Source: Vicinamibacterales bacterium (lineage in GTDB: Bacteria; Acidobacteriota; Vicinamibacteria; Vicinamibacterales; 2-12-FULL-66-21). Taken from it: a DNA stretch of 64,000 bases. Shown in pieces: positions 54,743 through 64,000 of this stretch. The stretch is taken from contig DASXLB010000036.1 in assembly GCA_036496585.1 (NCBI GenBank), forward strand, positions 1 through 64,000, read 5' to 3'. The position numbers and the translations under genes were made by a program. Position 1 is the first letter of the stretch, and the number at the start of each line of letters is the position of its first letter. The notes below the pieces were generated by a model. The model saw nothing but the letters and a program-made list of their open reading frames with translations, searched no databases and had not been told where the DNA came from.

Positions 54743-55575
54743 TGCGGCGGCACCTCGCCATAGAGACGCCAGCCGTACAGCCCGGTTTGCGACACGGACA
54801 CGTTCACCAGCCCGGCCCGTGCAGCCCACCCCTTCAGATCGTCGCCATCGTAGTAGTAGCGAATCGGCGCCGACAGACGATCGAACCAGTCGGCATAGCA
54901 GACCTGGAAGGGATACTTCGCGTAGACGCGGACGCGAGGCAGGACGAACCGGTCGACCCCGGGCCCGGCGATCCGCCGCAGCAGGCGGTACGGCCAGATG
55001 AAACCCACCGTGTCGACGACGGCGCCGCACCATGACAGCGCACGGGTGAGAGGAAACGGCAGGCGTGAAGTGATCGCGCGCGCCATTTCCAGGAACGCGT
55101 TGGTCCAGCGGCGCGACTTGCTGTAGACCCACACGAAGATGGATCCTCCCGGCCGGACCAGGGCGCGGAGCGCCTGAAACGCGCCTTCCGGATCGACCGT
55201 GTGGTGCAGCACGCCGAGGCTGTAGACGAAGTCGAACGCCCCGGGCTCGAAAGGCGGCCGCAGGATGTCGCCCTGCACCAGCCGGACGTTCGCTTCGCCG
55301 CGCGTAATGTCGTGCGCGCGCTCGATCGCCCGGCTGAAATCGAGTCCGGTCATCCGGGCGCCGAACCGCGCCGCATGGAACAGATGGCGGCCGAAACCGC
55401 AGCCTGCGTCGAGGCCGCGTTTGCCGGGGAAGAACTCCGGCCCGAGCGGGTGAATGTAATTCAGGAAATCTCCGCGGAACTGCTCCGTCATCTCGCCGAA
55501 CTCGGTCCATTGATAGCCGAAGCTTCGGCGCGTCTGCGTCCGCAATGCGTCTGAGTGTTCGTTCGTCTGTGCCAT
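54739..55575 (-). CDS. Class I SAM-dependent methyltransferase
   Basis: A 278-residue protein with RGLDAGCGFGRHLFHAARFG (motif I), VYSLGVLHHTVDPEGAF and LRALVRPGGSIFVWVYSKSR. FGYQWTEFGEMTEQF near the start is typical of methyltransferases with a Rieske- or Trm112-like partner region in glycan clusters. ATG 55575 is chosen; the longer open frame upstream is unconserved. Confidence 0.86.
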   Translation of the reverse strand: MAQTNEHSDALRTQTRRSFGYQWTEFGEMTEQFRGDFLNYIHPLGPEFFPGKRGLDAGCGFGRHLFHAARFGARMTGLDFSRAIERAHDITRGEANVRLVQGDILRPPFEPGAFDFVYSLGVLHHTVDPEGAFQALRALVRPGGSIFVWVYSKSRRWTNAFLEMARAITSRLPFPLTRALSWCGAVVDTVGFIWPYRLLRRIAGPGVDRFVLPRVRVYAKYPFQVCYADWFDRLSAPIRYYYDGDDLKGWAARAGLVNVSVSQTGLYGWRLYGEVPPQ

Positions 55576-55589
55576 AGCCTCGGTCCGTG

Positions 55590-56951
55590 TCAGAGTCGCG
55601 CTGCCCCGCCGGAGCGTGGTCCGGTGGCGCCGAACGGGATCAGCGAGGCGGCGTAGCGCACCAGGCGCTGCAGCAACTGCCGATCCTCGGCCGTGACCCG
55701 CAGGGCCTCGCGCAGCGGCTGGCCGGCCAGCCTCGCCGTCCAGATGAAGAACAAGAGCGTGCTGGCCGTGTACGACACAGTCGACGCGAAGGACGCGCCG
55801 TACAGGCCCCATCGCCGGATCCACACGACATTCAGCAGCGCGTTGGCCGTGAGCGACAGCGCGGAAATCGCGAAAATCACGCCAGGACGTCCGGTCCGGA
55901 GCGCCGGCGCGCTGCAGACGCGCTGGACGCCCAGCGTAATCATGCCCGGCAGCAGCGCGACCAGCGGTCCGTAGGCGCCGGCATACGCGTCTCCGAATAC
56001 GATTCGGATGACCGGCAGCCCCAGCACGAGCCAGCCAAGCGCCAGCGCGCCGCCGACGACGATCACCGCCCGCGACGCCCGCAGCGCCCGGGCCGCTGCC
56101 GCCTCGAGCGAACCCACGACTTGTCCCGGCAGGATGGCGATCGCGATCGATTCGGTGGCCAGCATCAGCGTCTCGCCCAGGACCGCGGCGAGCGAATAGA
56201 GACCCAATGCGGTCACCCCCAGCCAGGCCTCGACCATGAACATGTCGAGGCGGAGATGCAGGAACAACAGCAGCGACGCGCCGTACAGCACAAAGGCATG
56301 CCGCAGCGTCTCACGCAGCAACGGCGCGTCGAAGGTCAGCCGCATCGGCGCAGCGCGCTGCAGCACGATCGCGACGATCGACCAGTTCACAAGCGTCCCG
56401 AACACCGTCACCGCCAGTGCGGTACCGGGGCTGATCCGGCCGGCCAGCATCAGTCCTACTGTCGCGGCGATCTGCGCGATCGCGGCGATCGACGCTGCCC
56501 GGTACGGCCATAGCGGCCGGCCGTACAACGACAGCAGACCCGCCGAGAGCTGCAGATGAACCCCCAGCGGCACCGTCAGCCCCGCGCCGATCAGGAACAG
56601 CCGGGGCGTGGCGGCAAACAGCCACGGCATCATCCAGGGCAGCAGCATCGTGCAGCCGAGGCCGAGCAGACCCATCACCGTCGCGATCCCCGCGTTCTGT
56701 CCGGAGAGGCGTCCCGCATCCACGCCACGCGATCCGTACAGATAGATGTTGGCCTGGTCGACGCCGAGTTTGCAGAACGCCAGAATCGTGGACGCGGCCA
56801 GCAGCGGCAGGTAGTAGATGCCGCGGCCGGCCGGGCCCAGCAGCCGCGCCAGCAACGCGCTGGCGACAAACGCCAGGACGTACTGCGCCATCGAGCTGGC
56901 AAACACCGACGCGGTCTGCGCCGCAACCGACGGGGATCGCGGAGGCGGCAT
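55590..56951 (-). CDS. Polysaccharide flippase (Wzx-like, MOP superfamily)
   Basis: A 453-residue protein with 12-14 membrane segments. The start SVFASSMAQYVLAFVASALL and ARLLGPAGRGIYYLPLLAAS is typical of polysaccharide_synt-type flippases, which move undecaprenyl-linked repeat units across the inner membrane. ATG 56951 begins the family-type N-terminus. Context in a glycan operon supports the role. Confidence 0.86.
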   Translation of the reverse strand: MPPPRSPSVAAQTASVFASSMAQYVLAFVASALLARLLGPAGRGIYYLPLLAASTILAFCKLGVDQANIYLYGSRGVDAGRLSGQNAGIATVMGLLGLGCTMLLPWMMPWLFAATPRLFLIGAGLTVPLGVHLQLSAGLLSLYGRPLWPYRAASIAAIAQIAATVGLMLAGRISPGTALAVTVFGTLVNWSIVAIVLQRAAPMRLTFDAPLLRETLRHAFVLYGASLLLFLHLRLDMFMVEAWLGVTALGLYSLAAVLGETLMLATESIAIAILPGQVVGSLEAAAARALRASRAVIVVGGALALGWLVLGLPVIRIVFGDAYAGAYGPLVALLPGMITLGVQRVCSAPALRTGRPGVIFAISALSLTANALLNVVWIRRWGLYGASFASTVSYTASTLLFFIWTARLAGQPLREALRVTAEDRQLLQRLVRYAASLIPFGATGPRSGGAARL

Positions 56952-56962
56952 GCTGGACCAGC

Positions 56963-57793
56963 CTACGTCTTCACCATCACGATCAGGCCGCCGATCTGCG
57001 TGAGCGCAAACGCGCGGATCCAGGGCGAAGCCGAGATCAGGCGCAGCACCGTCCGCCGGAAGACACTGTTCGCGATTTGCGGGTCCTGCGGAGAGACCAG
57101 GTCGACGATCGAGTAGAAACGGCTGAAGCCCACGTCCCGGCCTGCCTGGCACAGGGCGGCATAGGTGAACCAGTGCACGGCCGGGCGGAGCGAATAGTTG
57201 GCCAGCGATGGTTTGTGATGCAGGTGCTGGAACACGTAGGCCTCCTGCAGCACCGGCGGCAGCCAGTTGAAGAAGGGGACGTTGTACTCGCCGTTGTGGC
57301 CGAGCACCGAGAACCGCCACTTGTTGGTCGTGACCAGCCAGGCGACGCCGCCCGGCTTGAGCAGGCGATACACCTCGCTCAGCGCCAGGCGCGGCGATTC
57401 CACGTGCTCGAGGATGCTCTCGCACACGACGACATCCTGCGACTCGTCGGGAATCGGCATCTTCTCGGCCGTTCCCGTAATCACCACCGCGCGACCGGCC
57501 ACGAACGTCCGCGCCGCGTCGGCGAACCCCTCGACCGGCTCCACTGCCGTCACCTCGTACTGCATGGCCGCGAGCTCGGTCGCGGTCAGCGGCTTTGGTC
57601 CGCAGCCGACGACGACGACGCGCGACGCGGGTGGCAGCGGCCGGAGCCGGGAAAGACACGTGACCATCGACCTGATGTCTTCGGCGCGGCTGTCACCGGC
57701 GTCCTGAGTGGCCGAGAACGCGGCGACGGCACGCCGCGCAAGTTCGGGGTGTCCCGAAGTCAACGGCCGATTCGCGTAGAGCCCCTTCTCCAT
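56963..57793 (-). CDS. Class I SAM-dependent methyltransferase
   Basis: A 276-residue protein. VVVVGCGPKPLTATELAAMQ is a motif I variant, followed by VTAVEPVEGFADAAR, VVVCESILEHVESPRLAL and YRLLKPGGVAWLVTTNKWR. A C-terminal helical stretch (~250-276) may associate with membrane. GTG 57805 is an alternative start. Substrate unknown. Confidence 0.8.
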   Translation of the reverse strand: MEKGLYANRPLTSGHPELARRAVAAFSATQDAGDSRAEDIRSMVTCLSRLRPLPPASRVVVVGCGPKPLTATELAAMQYEVTAVEPVEGFADAARTFVAGRAVVITGTAEKMPIPDESQDVVVCESILEHVESPRLALSEVYRLLKPGGVAWLVTTNKWRFSVLGHNGEYNVPFFNWLPPVLQEAYVFQHLHHKPSLANYSLRPAVHWFTYAALCQAGRDVGFSRFYSIVDLVSPQDPQIANSVFRRTVLRLISASPWIRAFALTQIGGLIVMVKT

Positions 57794-57815
57794 CAGTCGG
57801 TTCACCCGTGGGCGT

Positions 57816-59336
57816 TCATGAAGCGTGCAGGATTGCCCGGACCGTGACGTGCAGGATCGCCACCACGATGAGCGCCAGCCAGTATCGGCGGTACCAGCGC
57901 GGCAGACGGCGCCAGTCCGGTGCGTAGCGCTCGATACCCTGCGCAGCAAAGATGAGCAGAATCGGCATGGCGGCTTCACGCTGCCGGAACGACAGGTTGA
58001 TCAGCAGGTATTGCGCGAAGTACAAGGCCGCGAACCACCACAGCAGCAGCACCGCAAACCGGTGCTCCGCTCCCCGCAGCATGGCGAAGCCGCTCAGCGC
58101 GAAGCCGAGCGCGGCGAACGGCAGCGCGGCGTACCAGATCAGCATGCCGGGGAACAGGTAGTACTGGCCTTCCTGCAGCGTCGCGAACGTCCACGTCCTC
58201 GGCAGAATCCACGGGAATGGCCCGAACACGCGGCGCACCATGTCGATGCCGAGCATCAGCATGCCGTGATTCGGAGTCGCGGCCGGGGCGTGCGGCAGCC
58301 GGGCCAGGCCCGGGATGCGGCGTTGCAGAAATCCGGTCGACGACCAGCGCATGCCGGCGGTATTCAAAGTATGGCCGCTCATCGCGACGAACATGACCGG
58401 CGAGGTCGGCCATAAGGCCCTGGTCGGCGCGATCTCGACGACGAGGAAGACGAGCACCGCGAGGACGAGCGCCTGCGGCTTGGCGAACGCGCGCGTCCGC
58501 GTCCGGACCATGACGATCATCGTCATCACGAACGCGGCTTCGACGTACGCGAACACGTAGAAGCGGCTCGTCCGCAGGTACAGCGCCAGGCAACAGCCCA
58601 CCACCGCCAGCCCGGCGGCCCAGACGGCGTCGCCCGCCGTACGCAGACGCATCAGCAGCCAGACGAACGCCAGCAGCGCAAAGACAATCGACGGATCCTT
58701 GAGCAGGTCGATTGCCGAGAGCCCGATCAGTGAAGGTGAGAGCGCCACGACGACGCCGAGCGCTGCGGCCCAGCGCGGGACGACGTCGCGGGCGATCGCG
58801 TAGGTCAGCGGCGCGGCGAGCGCCGTGAACGCGCAGTTCATCACCTGCAGCCCGAACAGATCCGCGTGCAGGTAGCGGATCATCACGGCGAACAGGTAGT
58901 ACTGGCCGACGTCGTACGACCCGAAGAACATCACCGCCGGCGACGGCAGGTGAAACGCGTTCGCCGCGAGCTCGAGGCCGCCGCTGAAGTACTCGGTGGC
59001 GTCGGCGCCCAGGAACGGCCCTCCTTCGCGGGCGGCCGCGAGAAAACAGACGGTGACCACCACGACCCTGCCCACCAGCGCCCAGAGGAACAGGTTCAGG
59101 CTCAACGAACGATGGCCGCGTTCTTCGATCGCGGCGATCGCCAGCGCCATGGCCAGCGCCCCGGCGATGATGAACGCAAACGACGTATTCGGGTGCAGCA
59201 GGCCGGCGGCGCCGACGGTGGCGGCCAACAGCGCAGCGACGCCGGCGATGGTCACGGCCTGGCGGGCCGCCCACGCCGGCCCGACTGACAGGTTCGGGAG
59301 ACGGGCTGGCGCGTCGAACGCCGCCGCGTCAGGCAA
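57816..59336 (-). CDS. Polytopic membrane glycosyltransferase-like protein
   Basis: A 506-residue protein with about 11-12 hydrophobic segments. FLGADATEYFSGGLELAANA and SYDVGQYYLFAVMIRYLHAD resemble the first luminal loop of PMT/GT39-like enzymes, and SLIGLSAIDLLKDPSIVFAL occurs in related proteins. The start is TTG 59336, overlapping the asnB stop by eight bases. A role in polymerising or decorating glycan is inferred from context. Confidence 0.7.
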   Translation of the reverse strand: MPDAAAFDAPARLPNLSVGPAWAARQAVTIAGVAALLAATVGAAGLLHPNTSFAFIIAGALAMALAIAAIEERGHRSLSLNLFLWALVGRVVVVTVCFLAAAREGGPFLGADATEYFSGGLELAANAFHLPSPAVMFFGSYDVGQYYLFAVMIRYLHADLFGLQVMNCAFTALAAPLTYAIARDVVPRWAAALGVVVALSPSLIGLSAIDLLKDPSIVFALLAFVWLLMRLRTAGDAVWAAGLAVVGCCLALYLRTSRFYVFAYVEAAFVMTMIVMVRTRTRAFAKPQALVLAVLVFLVVEIAPTRALWPTSPVMFVAMSGHTLNTAGMRWSSTGFLQRRIPGLARLPHAPAATPNHGMLMLGIDMVRRVFGPFPWILPRTWTFATLQEGQYYLFPGMLIWYAALPFAALGFALSGFAMLRGAEHRFAVLLLWWFAALYFAQYLLINLSFRQREAAMPILLIFAAQGIERYAPDWRRLPRWYRRYWLALIVVAILHVTVRAILHAS

Positions 59337-61257
59337 CGGCGAGCGCCCCGAGATCGCTCAGCGTCGCGGCACAGACGGCGGGCTGGCGATCGATGAAGGT
59401 GCGATGCCACAACTCGAGGACCAGCAGGTTCCAGAGCTGATAGTGCCAGGCGCGCTCGCCGCGCGTGTGCTCGTCGAGCAGGCGGCGGATGACCGTCTCC
59501 TGGAAATAGCCGCGCTCGCGCAACTGGCGGCTGAGGAGCACGTCATAGGCGAGGTCCTTCAGATCGCCGCGGAACCACGCTTCGAGCGGCACGCCGAACC
59601 CCATCTTCGGCCGCTCGAGAATCGCGCGCGGCAGCAACGGGCCGACGGCCTGCTTGAAGATGTACTTCTGGCTGTTGCCGCGCAGCTTCAGCGACGCGGG
59701 CAGGCTGGCCGCGAATTCCATCAGATGGTGGTCGAGCAGCGGCGACCGCCCCTCGAGTCCGAAGGCCATCGTCGCGATGTCGACCTTCACCAGCAGATCG
59801 TCCGGCAGGTAGTTGTGGACGTCGACGTCGAGCGTCGCATCGACGAAATCCGGCGCGTCGGATGCCTGATACTGCTGCAGGAGGATTTCCCCGGAGTCGA
59901 TGCCGGCGGCGGCAAACTCCGGCCGGCACAGCTCGCGCTTGAGGCGATCGTCGAAGTGCGACATCCAGCGCACGTAGCGCCGGCGCGGATCGTCGCCGAT
60001 CGCGCCGAAGAAGCGGCGGGCGCGGCCGAGCAGGCTTCGCGATGGCGCCCCCGGCGCCAGCGACGCGAGCCGCTGCGCCGCCCGCTTCGCCGCGCCAGGA
60101 AGACGGTCGAACCGCCCGGCCAGCACGGCGGCGCGGTAACGATCGTAGCCGGCAAAATTCTCGTCGCCGGCGTCGCCGTTCAATGCCACCGTGACGTGCC
60201 GCCGCGTCAGCTCCGACAGGATGAAGGTCGGGATGGCCGACGAGTCTGCAAACGGCTCGTTGTAGTGCCACACGAGCTTCGGCAGGATCGACACCGCGTC
60301 GGGCCGGACGACGAACTCGTGATGGTCCGTGGCATAGCGGGTGGCGACGAGCCTGGCGTATTCCAGCTCGTCGAAGCGCTTCTCCTCGAAGCCGATCGAG
60401 AACGTCTTGACGGGACCGCTGCCGAGCTCCGCCATGAGCGCCACGACGCTGCCGGAATCGATGCCGCCGCTGAGGAACGCCCCGAGCGGGACATCGCTGA
60501 TCAGACGCGCTTGGACCGCGCTGCGGAACAGGCCGCGGAGTTCTTCGACGGCCTCGCCTTCGGAACGCGGCGTGGTCTTGTAGCTCAAGGTCCAATAGCG
60601 GTGGACCGACGTGCGTCCCTGCTCGGCGACGAGATAGTGCGCCGGTGGCAGCCTTTGCACGCCGGCAAATGCCGACATCGGCGTCGGCACGTACTGATAC
60701 GTCAGGTAGTGCGAGAGCGCCGTCGGATCCGGACTTGGTACGAAGGACGGCTCGGCCAGGAACGCCTTGGGCTCCGACGCGAACGCCAGGCCGTCGGCGT
60801 CCTCGCGGTAATAGAACGGCTTCTTCCCGGCGCGATCCCGCGCCGCGAACAGCCGCCGGCGCCCGGCATCCCACAGGGCGAACGCGAACATGCCCGACAG
60901 GTGCTTCACGCACTCGACGCCGAACTGCCGGTAGGCGGCGAGAATCACCTCGGTGTCGCTCTCGCTGCGGAACCGGTGCCCCAGCGCCTCGAGCCGCGCA
61001 CGCAATTCGAGGAAGTTGTAGATCTCGCCGTTGAACGTGACCCACAGCCGACCGTCGTCAGACGCCATCGGCTGGGCCCCGGCCTCGGTGAGGTCGATGA
61101 CCGCCAGCCGGCGATGCCCGAGGGCGGCGAAGCCGTCGACCACGACGCCGGACCCGTCAGGGCCGCGATGTGCGATCAGATCGCACATCCGCCGGACGGT
61201 GTGCGCATCCGGCGGCCGCTCCGAGCGAAAGTTCACGCGTCCGGCAATGCCGCACAT
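59329..61257 (-). CDS. asnB: Asparagine synthetase (glutamine-hydrolysing) family
   Basis: A 642-residue AsnB-type protein: the glutaminase nucleophile Cys2 (MCGIAGRVNF), IAHRGPDGSGV, VTFNGEIYNFLELR, and the ATP pyrophosphatase loop LGAFLSGGIDSGSVVALMAE (~265). NGDAGDENFAGYDRYRA and the C-terminal GFGVPLEAWFRGDLKDLAYD are typical. In glycan operons these enzymes often amidate sugar acids rather than make asparagine. Its ATG overlaps the GT4 stop. Confidence 0.92.
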   Translation of the reverse strand: MCGIAGRVNFRSERPPDAHTVRRMCDLIAHRGPDGSGVVVDGFAALGHRRLAVIDLTEAGAQPMASDDGRLWVTFNGEIYNFLELRARLEALGHRFRSESDTEVILAAYRQFGVECVKHLSGMFAFALWDAGRRRLFAARDRAGKKPFYYREDADGLAFASEPKAFLAEPSFVPSPDPTALSHYLTYQYVPTPMSAFAGVQRLPPAHYLVAEQGRTSVHRYWTLSYKTTPRSEGEAVEELRGLFRSAVQARLISDVPLGAFLSGGIDSGSVVALMAELGSGPVKTFSIGFEEKRFDELEYARLVATRYATDHHEFVVRPDAVSILPKLVWHYNEPFADSSAIPTFILSELTRRHVTVALNGDAGDENFAGYDRYRAAVLAGRFDRLPGAAKRAAQRLASLAPGAPSRSLLGRARRFFGAIGDDPRRRYVRWMSHFDDRLKRELCRPEFAAAGIDSGEILLQQYQASDAPDFVDATLDVDVHNYLPDDLLVKVDIATMAFGLEGRSPLLDHHLMEFAASLPASLKLRGNSQKYIFKQAVGPLLPRAILERPKMGFGVPLEAWFRGDLKDLAYDVLLSRQLRERGYFQETVIRRLLDEHTRGERAWHYQLWNLLVLELWHRTFIDRQPAVCAATLSDLGALAVA

Positions 61258-62507
61258 CAGCGATCGGCTCCGGCGTGCGCAGTGGCCGAGGCGGCGCGGT
61301 CCCGCATGGCGTCGCCCGTGGCGGCGGGCATCACCAGCCGGCGATACACGGCCTCGTACGAGCGGACGCCGTCGGCCAGCCCGTGCCGCGCCCGCACGGC
61401 GGCCCGCGCACGGGAACCGATCGCCTTCGCACCGGACTTCTCCGACAGCAGGCGGATCATCGCCGCGGCGAGCGCCGCGGCGTCTTCGGCCGGTACGAGG
61501 CAGCCCGTCACGCCGTCCTCCACCGCCTCGACGTTGCCGCCGACCGCGGTGGCAATCACCGGAAGACCCGCCGCCATCGCCTCGAGGAGCGCATTGGAGT
61601 AGCCCTCCTGCAGGGAAGGATGCACGTAGAGATCGGACGCCGCAAGGAGTGAGGGGACATCGCTGCGGACGCCGAGAAACGTCACCGTCTGCTCGATGCC
61701 GAGCTCGCGGCACATCGACTCGAGCGTCCCGCGCATGGGACCGTCGCCGGCGAGCAGCGCGGTGGCGCCTGGAACCCGGCGCACTACGTCGCGCCAGGCG
61801 CGCAGGAAGAACTCGTGGCCCTTGTACCGGATCAGGTTCGAGACGACAATCACCCGCGGCCGGCTGTCGGACGGGAGATCCGCCGCCGGGGCAGCGAGGT
61901 CGAGGCGCTCGAAGTCGAGTCCGTTGTGGATGACGATGATCTGCGAAGGAGACACGGGCTCACGGCGGAGCGTGTCGGCGCGCACCGCTTCGGAGTTCGC
62001 GATGAACAGATCCGTCATGCGGTCCGCGATCCGTTCGAAGAACAGATAGACCGTCTTCTTTTCCTTGAAGAGTCCGAGACTCCGACGGCTCGACACGATC
62101 GTGCGGATGCCGGCGAGCCGTCCCACGAACGTCGCGAGCAAGTAAGCCGGGACGAGGAAGCCGTGCACGACGTCCGGTCGTTCGCGCCTCAGCAACCGCC
62201 ACAGGCGCACGATCCCCCGCCAGGCGTCGAACACTGCACGCGGCCGCTGCCGCCACGGGACCTGGCGAGCACTGGTGAATCCGAGCGTCTCGACCCGCAC
62301 ACCGCGCGCCGCGAGCGGCGCGGCCAGCGCTCCGCCCGTCTTCATCACACAGACGGTGACCTCGAAGCTGGCGCGATCGAGCCGCGCGGCGAGCTCGGCG
62401 AGCTGCGTTTCCGATCCGCCGACGTCGAGCGTGCCGATGATGAAGAGGACGCGGATACGACGCGGCGTGGGCGCACCGGCGGTCGCGAGCGCGTCATCCA
62501 CGTGCAT
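61257..62507 (-). CDS. Glycosyltransferase (GT4 family)
   Basis: A 416-residue GT-B enzyme. RVLFIIGTLDVGGSETQLAE, VIVVSNLIRYKGHEFFLRAW, LLAGDGPMRGTLE and LYVHPSLQEGYSNALLEAMA are GT4 signatures. ATG 62507 is preferred over GTG 62516. Both ends overlap neighbours, so it belongs to the long operon. Confidence 0.9.
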   Translation of the reverse strand: MHVDDALATAGAPTPRRIRVLFIIGTLDVGGSETQLAELAARLDRASFEVTVCVMKTGGALAAPLAARGVRVETLGFTSARQVPWRQRPRAVFDAWRGIVRLWRLLRRERPDVVHGFLVPAYLLATFVGRLAGIRTIVSSRRSLGLFKEKKTVYLFFERIADRMTDLFIANSEAVRADTLRREPVSPSQIIVIHNGLDFERLDLAAPAADLPSDSRPRVIVVSNLIRYKGHEFFLRAWRDVVRRVPGATALLAGDGPMRGTLESMCRELGIEQTVTFLGVRSDVPSLLAASDLYVHPSLQEGYSNALLEAMAAGLPVIATAVGGNVEAVEDGVTGCLVPAEDAAALAAAMIRLLSEKSGAKAIGSRARAAVRARHGLADGVRSYEAVYRRLVMPAATGDAMRDRAASATAHAGADR

Positions 62508-63399
62508 GGCTGACACCGCGGACCGAAACCGGGAACGGTTCCCGCGCGATTTCAGTCAGGCCGGCTTCGCGAAACCAGCCCTCGACTTCGGCGTACGAGT
62601 GTTTCCACTGATAGCGCGGCGAGTACCAGTCGAAGGTGTCCAGCCATCGCCACTCGGGATCCGGATTCAGGCTGGTCGGCAGCAACGCCGTCGTCAGCCT
62701 GCCGACGAGCGGCAACTGGTGCACGTGATAGAGCGGGACCGCGACGCGCGAGGCCTTCAGCAGCGCCGCTTTCGGCAGATGCGGAGTGACCAGCCTGAGG
62801 ATCTCCCCGCCGAACATGAGGCGGAGCTTCTTGGCGTAGACCCAGATCGCGATCCGGCCGCCCGGCTTCAGCAGTTTCACGAGGCTGAGGAAGGCGCGGC
62901 GGGTATCGGGCGTGTGGTGCAGCACGCCGATGCTGTAGATGGCGTCGAAGCTGCCCTCGGCGAACGGCAGATTGAAAATGTCCGCCTGGTAGAACGAGAG
63001 ATTCGCCCGGTGCGAGAGGTTGCGCGCCGCCGCTTCCACGGCCGTACTGAGATCGATGGCGTGGACGTCAGCGCCGGCGGCTGCGCAGACCTCGGCGAAG
63101 CGTCCCATGCCGCAGCCGGCGTCGAGCACGCGCTTTCCCTGGAGCGTCGAGACGCGCCACCCGGTCTTCTCCTCGAACATGTCGTGGCTGCGCGTCGTGC
63201 CGTTCGCAGAATCGAGCTGGGCGCGCGAAAAGGTGTTCCACTGGAACCCGAACGAGCCGACGTAGTGTTCGGAGTCGACGAAGCGCGACACGCCGCCGAT
63301 GATCGGGTACTGTGCGCCGCACGCGGCACACACCCACGACTCGGGGCCGCGGCCGAGCGGCGTGGTCCCGCATTTCAGACACTTCAGGTTCAGCTGCAA
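62494..63399 (-). CDS. Methyltransferase with N-terminal zinc ribbon
   Basis: A 301-residue protein. Cysteines CLKC and CAAC (~7-30) form a Trm112-like zinc ribbon. A class I methyltransferase follows: RVLDAGCGMGRFAEVCAAAG, IYSIGVLHHTPDTRRAF and LKLLKPGGRIAIWVYAKK. A C-terminal helical part contains HVHQLPLVGRLTTALLP. The start is TTG 63399, which has no strong ribosome-binding site, so the exact start is uncertain. Confidence 0.83.
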   Translation of the reverse strand: MQLNLKCLKCGTTPLGRGPESWVCAACGAQYPIIGGVSRFVDSEHYVGSFGFQWNTFSRAQLDSANGTTRSHDMFEEKTGWRVSTLQGKRVLDAGCGMGRFAEVCAAAGADVHAIDLSTAVEAAARNLSHRANLSFYQADIFNLPFAEGSFDAIYSIGVLHHTPDTRRAFLSLVKLLKPGGRIAIWVYAKKLRLMFGGEILRLVTPHLPKAALLKASRVAVPLYHVHQLPLVGRLTTALLPTSLNPDPEWRWLDTFDWYSPRYQWKHSYAEVEGWFREAGLTEIAREPFPVSVRGVSHARG

Positions 63400-63442
63400 G
63401 TTGGAATGCTTCCGTTGTTCACCCGGGACACGCGCGGCGCCG

Positions 63443-64000
<558 letters not shown>

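Noticed and set aside
53522..55510. Single large frame joining methyltransferase antisense frame to the GT4
   Set aside because: The upstream part is an out-of-frame reading of the methyltransferase; the GT4 begins at GTG 54742 overlapping that gene's stop.

Overview
The window reads as a chromosomal segment of a high-GC, Gram-negative bacterium, most likely an acidobacterium and possibly of the Vicinamibacteria group. That placement is an inference. It rests on a roughly 1,300-residue Oar-type TonB-dependent receptor with an N-terminal carboxypeptidase-regulatory-like domain, on the very high G+C, on interspersed short palindromic and GGAAATGTG-type repeats, and on a large lipopolysaccharide/exopolysaccharide gene cluster. 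I see no rRNA, tRNA, prophage, insertion sequence or CRISPR array.

Bases 1-8,740 hold housekeeping and single genes: a cold-shock protein with a structured leader, two unknown genes, selA, the Oar-like receptor, a dimethylargininase-like enzyme and a small lipoprotein. Bases 8,788-21,068 are a complex I operon on the minus strand, in transcription order nuoA-B-C-gmhA-D-E-F-H-J-K-L-M-N. It lacks nuoG and nuoI, has a sedoheptulose-7-phosphate isomerase gene inserted between nuoC and nuoD, and carries a 33-bp palindromic tandem array between nuoE and nuoF.

Bases 21,228-30,422 are a plus-strand, translationally coupled run: a sugar-nucleotide epimerase, a glycosyltransferase, thiS, thiG, a DUF3108-like protein, two methyltransferases, a membrane glycosyltransferase and a GtrB-like glycosyltransferase. 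A large hairpin lies between thiS and thiG. Bases 30,383-33,520 hold an FdtD/WxcM-type fusion enzyme, an ArnT-like transferase and rfbC.

Bases 33,786-51,702 are the most unusual part. Three large secreted proteins (35,024-37,474; 37,639-40,854; 49,894-51,702) each carry a different N-terminal module (propeller-like, FG-GAP propeller plus BACON-like, or FN3). Each is joined to 4-5 tandem copies of the same ~95-residue beta-sandwich-like repeat with a QVW[VA]R...YE.W signature. A decayed copy of the 3' end of the second gene lies downstream of a low-GC acyltransferase gene, which suggests rearrangement. Between these genes is a minus-strand operon for a dTDP-4-amino-4,6-dideoxyhexose branch (wbqC, GT2, methyltransferases, PglD-like acetyltransferase, propeller protein, wecE). 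A perfect TGTGA-N6-TCACA palindrome sits between that operon and the third repeat-protein gene.

Bases 51,711-64,000 are a continuous minus-strand polysaccharide operon: gmd (cut by the window edge), a zinc-ribbon methyltransferase, a GT4, asnB, a membrane transferase, methyltransferases, a Wzx-like flippase, another GT4, and a fusion of a WecA-like phosphoglycosyl transferase with the N-terminal half of a CapD-type protein. Together these genes could make sugar nucleotides, start glycan assembly on undecaprenyl phosphate, extend, modify and flip it, and display large modular proteins on the same surface.
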